From JBAYJM01 sp041665065 (GTDB lineage Bacteria; Patescibacteriota; Patescibacteriia; 2-01-FULL-39-33): a stretch of 64,000 nucleotides of DNA. Position numbers and translations under genes: made by a program. Under the pieces are notes generated by a model, which was not told the origin of the DNA, made no database searches, and worked only from the letters and a program-made list of their open reading frames with translations. The stretch spans positions 8,621-72,620 of the forward strand of contig JBAYJM010000003.1 in assembly GCA_041665065.1 (NCBI GenBank), read 5' to 3'. Shown here piece after piece: positions 61,851 to 64,000 of the stretch. Numbering within the stretch: position 1 is the first letter of the stretch; each line of letters opens with the position of its first letter.

Positions 61851-62627
61851 TTAAAAAATATTGCCTAAATAAAAGTTTATCAAATTATCCCCCCAAAATA
61901 CCGCCACCAAGGTTGCTACCAATAAAAATGTACCGAAGGCAACCTGGGAATTCATTTTTTTCTTTAAAAAAATAATCAGAAAAATAGAAATAACTGCTCC
62001 CCCAACATAAGCGATCAACAAAGCTAAAAGCGTTCTTTCCCAGCCAAGCAAAACTCCCATGAGAATTCCGAGTCGGATATCTCCTCCCCCAATCCACCTA
62101 CCTTTTGATATGACAAATTGGAAAAGAAAAAAACCGCCAGCGATCAAAGCGCCGATAAGGAGCGTCAAAATTGGAACCCCCAAAAATAAATTTAAAATTA
62201 AAATTAAAATAATTGCAGGAATTGAAAATCTATCAGGTATGATCTGCCAACGATAATCATAAACAAAAATTAAAATTGCAAAAGCAATAAAAATTAAATT
62301 CCGCAAAAGCAATAAAAAATCTCCCGCCTGATCAAGCCAAATTATTCCAGCCAAAAGAAACAGAATGGCCGTAATAAATTCCACGGCCGGATATTGCCAT
62401 GAAATCTTATTCCGGCAATATCGGCATTTACCGCCTAAAAATAAAAAACTTATTATTGGAATAAGATCAAAAGAGGCTAATTTTTTCTTGCACTTAGGGC
62501 AATAGGATCTGCCCCAGACAATATTTTCATTATTTTTAGTCCGTAAAATTATGACATTCAAAAAACTTCCGATCAAGGAGCCAAAAATAAATAAAAAAAT
62601 ATAAAAAGGGATTTCCATTAAGTTCAA
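61851..62627 (-). CDS. pilD: Prepilin peptidase
   Basis: 258 residues, full length, with about eight membrane helices. The cytoplasmic loop has two CxxC pairs (CPKCKKK and CRYCRNK) that bind zinc; the catalytic aspartates lie in VYDYRWQIIPD and GGGDIRLG. It cuts and N-methylates the prepilins encoded around it. Gene gap is one base to the FimT-like gene. Confidence 0.95.
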   Translation of the reverse strand: MNLMEIPFYIFLFIFGSLIGSFLNVIILRTKNNENIVWGRSYCPKCKKKLASFDLIPIISFLFLGGKCRYCRNKISWQYPAVEFITAILFLLAGIIWLDQAGDFLLLLRNLIFIAFAILIFVYDYRWQIIPDRFSIPAIILILILNLFLGVPILTLLIGALIAGGFFLFQFVISKGRWIGGGDIRLGILMGVLLGWERTLLALLIAYVGGAVISIFLIIFLKKKMNSQVAFGTFLLVATLVAVFWGDNLINFYLGNIF

Positions 62628-62633
62628 TGAGAG

Positions 62634-63035
62634 TTATTTTATAACACCCTCCTTGCCGTAAATATGTCCGCCAGGATTTAGTCCGCCCATTTTGGTTTCT
62701 AGCGTAAATCCCAACTGAAAATCAGATTCTGACAAATTGTAGACAATATATTTAAATTCTCCACTGTTTAGGGGGTCAGCTATTCCCAAAAAGTTAATAT
62801 CGCCGCCAGCAGAACAACTGGAAAGATCTGAATTATTTAAACAGCCTGGCAACTCATAAGTATTATTTTTAAAAAAATTAGCGGTTAGCTTGCCCTGGAT
62901 CACTTTTAGATCAGCCAACCTTTCATAATCCCTGGCTTTTGCCACCATTATAGAATTAAACCAAAATAAAAGTATCAGTGCTATTATCAAAAGCAAAATA
63001 TAAACCGAAGCCTTAAATTTAGTCCTTTGAGTCAT
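62634..63035 (-). CDS. Pilin-like protein without a prepilin cleavage motif
   Basis: 133 residues. A membrane helix (about 10-30) follows MTQRTKFKAS, then an extracytoplasmic domain with DYERLADLKVIQGKL and SGEFKYIVYNLSESDFQLGFTLET, which resemble the C-terminal part of type IV pilins. The GFTLIE site is missing, so it is not processed by PilD in the normal way. Two cysteines (LPGCLNN, SSCSAGG) could pair. Possibly an anchored accessory pilin. Confidence 0.75.
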   Translation of the reverse strand: MTQRTKFKASVYILLLIIALILLFWFNSIMVAKARDYERLADLKVIQGKLTANFFKNNTYELPGCLNNSDLSSCSAGGDINFLGIADPLNSGEFKYIVYNLSESDFQLGFTLETKMGGLNPGGHIYGKEGVIK

Positions 63036-63470
63036 TTAAGTGGCCTTACATTTAGTCTGGCCCTCTTCAGGAACCGGAACAATCCCGCTAAAACCCGTGT
63101 GGTCGGCGCAAAAAACAAATGGGGTTTGAGCGCAAAGATTAGCATAAGTAATGTACGTTTCTCCATTAACGTCATCAATAAACATTGCATATTGACCGGA
63201 AGCCATATTACTGCAAATGGGGGGTTTAAACCTTGCCGGGATTACACATCCTGTATAAGTTCCACCATTATCATCAAAACACATATACATTGTCGTTCTA
63301 ATGTTTGCTATATCGCTTTTTATTTGGGCATCATAAGCTTTTTCTCTTGCCCCATTTAAAGACAACATGCCAAAGGTGGATAATATGCCAATTATACTAA
63401 TTACCACTAAGAGCTCTATTAAGGTAAAGCCCTTTTTATTATTAAGCGGCTCTAGGTTTGTAGATTTCAT
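63036..63470 (-). CDS. Type IV prepilin
   Basis: 144 residues. NKKGFTLIELLVVISIIGILS is the full prepilin motif; REKAYDAQIKSDIANIRTTMYM forms the helix after it. A short beta domain with four or more cysteines follows. The stop touches the next gene (no gap). Similar to the pilin at 63570, and likely a paralogue of it. Confidence 0.92.
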   Translation of the reverse strand: MKSTNLEPLNNKKGFTLIELLVVISIIGILSTFGMLSLNGAREKAYDAQIKSDIANIRTTMYMCFDDNGGTYTGCVIPARFKPPICSNMASGQYAMFIDDVNGETYITYANLCAQTPFVFCADHTGFSGIVPVPEEGQTKCKAT

Positions 63471-63523
63471 AATTAATCTTAGAAGTTATTTTTTTTAATT
63501 ATACCACATTTTTTAATAAACAA

Positions 63524-63547
63524 AAAACTCCCAAGATAGGGAGTTTT
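63524..63547 (-). terminator. Terminator after the last pilin gene
   Basis: AAAACTCCC-AAGATA-GGGAGTTTT on the plus strand; on the minus strand the 3' side runs into TTTTTT. It sits between the pilin at 63570 and the rest of the operon, so it may let only part of the transcripts continue. Confidence 0.85.
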
Positions 63548-63569
63548 GTAGCGTAAGATGCTAAAAAAA

Positions 63570-63980
63570 TTAATATACAGGACAGGCAGTGTCTCCAGCC
63601 GTAATGTCAGTTGAAGTAGCGAGTCCGCGCTTACCAGTACTGTCAACACACCAAGAAAAAGTATCGTCCGTACAAAGCTCATGATAAGCAGCAAAAGCAT
63701 CTGTTGACGAATTTACTATATAAGCAGGCTGAACAGCAACGCAAGGTGGCGCCCCTAAAGCAGCTAGGGCTTCTGCGGCCCAAGTGCCAGTACTGTAATC
63801 TGTGGCATCTGCATAATGTGTTTCCGCAGCGGTTGCGATCTGATTTAAATCAGATTTGATTTTTGCATCATTTGCTTTATTTCTAGCACCACTAAGAGAC
63901 ACTACAGCTAAGGTAGATAATATGCCAATAATGGCAATTACCACCAATAATTCAATTAAGGTAAATCCTTTGTTATTCAT
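63570..63980 (-). CDS. Type IV prepilin, probably major
   Basis: 136 residues. MNNKGFTLIELLVVIAIIGILS is a short leader with a perfect cleavage motif. The mature protein has a long N-terminal helix (ARNKANDAKIKSDLNQIATAAETHYADA) and a small C-terminal domain with disulfide candidates (PPCVAVQP, LCTDDTFSWC, TACPVY). It is the first gene of the cluster and is followed by a terminator, an arrangement typical of the most abundant pilin. The upstream region lies outside the window. Confidence 0.92.
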   Translation of the reverse strand: MNNKGFTLIELLVVIAIIGILSTLAVVSLSGARNKANDAKIKSDLNQIATAAETHYADATDYSTGTWAAEALAALGAPPCVAVQPAYIVNSSTDAFAAYHELCTDDTFSWCVDSTGKRGLATSTDITAGDTACPVY

Positions 63981-64000
63981 ATCAATATTTTATTTTTTTA

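Noticed and set aside
1..64000. CRISPR array
   Set aside because: No regular repeat-spacer pattern and no cas gene were seen.
1..64000. Recoded UGA (Gly), as in some CPR lineages
   Set aside because: Proteins are full length without in-frame TGA and TGA acts as a stop (for example at pilN).
1..64000. rRNA, tmRNA, RNase P or SRP RNA genes
   Set aside because: None of their conserved core motifs was found when reading both strands.

Overview
The window is AT-rich (about one third G+C by eye), densely coded, and uses the standard code (TGG for Trp, TAA/TAG/TGA as stops). Its content suggests a Candidate Phyla Radiation (Patescibacteria) genome, most likely a Parcubacteria-type lineage. The supporting features are a type IV pilus system with many short pilins, a VirB2-like small membrane protein, acetate formation by PduL plus AckA, many single-span membrane proteins with thioredoxin folds, PEGA, fasciclin and C39-like domains, and GC-rich palindromes of the CCTGCC-(N)-GGCAGG kind. 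Ribosomal protein L9, reported missing in some other CPR lineages, is present. The assignment is inference from content, not from a marker tree.

Layout. 1-3.65 kb: end of a type IV pilus locus (PilX-like, pilM, pilN, pilO, one small membrane protein). 3.66-7.8 kb: an iron-sulfur operon (Rrf2 regulator, iscU, nfu, iscS) with the dTDP-sugar genes rmlB and rmlA inside it. 7.8-9.25 kb: two lipoproteins, one with a C39-like peptidase fold. 9.3-16 kb: rpmA, pyrG, rplI, a C-terminal processing protease, murA and a PEGA protein. 16-22 kb: one long operon, pduL-ackA-rsmI-metG-cvpA-tatD-hit. 22-29 kb: a tandem thioredoxin-fold protein, tRNA-Ala, rlmH, then an accessory surface locus: an ECF-type sigma factor with a 58-residue downstream ORF, a 417-residue exported protein, an exported protein with four LGNLxxLxxxFGG repeats, a FAS1 protein, a candidate structured RNA, a VirB2-like protein and a second C39-like protein. 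29-35 kb: tetR-adaptor-RND efflux operon. 35-39.2 kb: VOC protein, slipin, a ferric-reductase-like flavocytochrome with a cytochrome b5-like partner, and a DUF5672 protein. 39.2-43.2 kb: an accessory patch next to tRNA-Asn with a frameshifted mini membrane gene, a DUF2975/XRE pair, a decayed serine recombinase and a DUF2254 protein. 43.3-47.6 kb: rubrerythrin-superoxide reductase-dnaG-rpoD. 47.7-55.2 kb: alkyltransferase, two hydrolases, a zinc-ribbon protein, tRNA-Ser, thioredoxin-like proteins, gatC-gatA. 55.3-56.5 kb: a GC-rich porin-like gene with its own consensus promoter, structured leader and terminator. 56.5-64 kb: pilins and prepilin peptidase (pilD), leading into ligA and a methyltransferase.

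The genes describe a small fermentative cell with substrate-level ATP from acetyl phosphate, Fe-S assembly, oxygen and peroxide defence, a pilus for attachment or uptake, and an elaborate set of exported proteins. The two features that fit this picture least are the GC-rich beta-barrel gene, which looks recently transferred, and the sigma-factor-led surface locus with its repeat protein and structured RNA.
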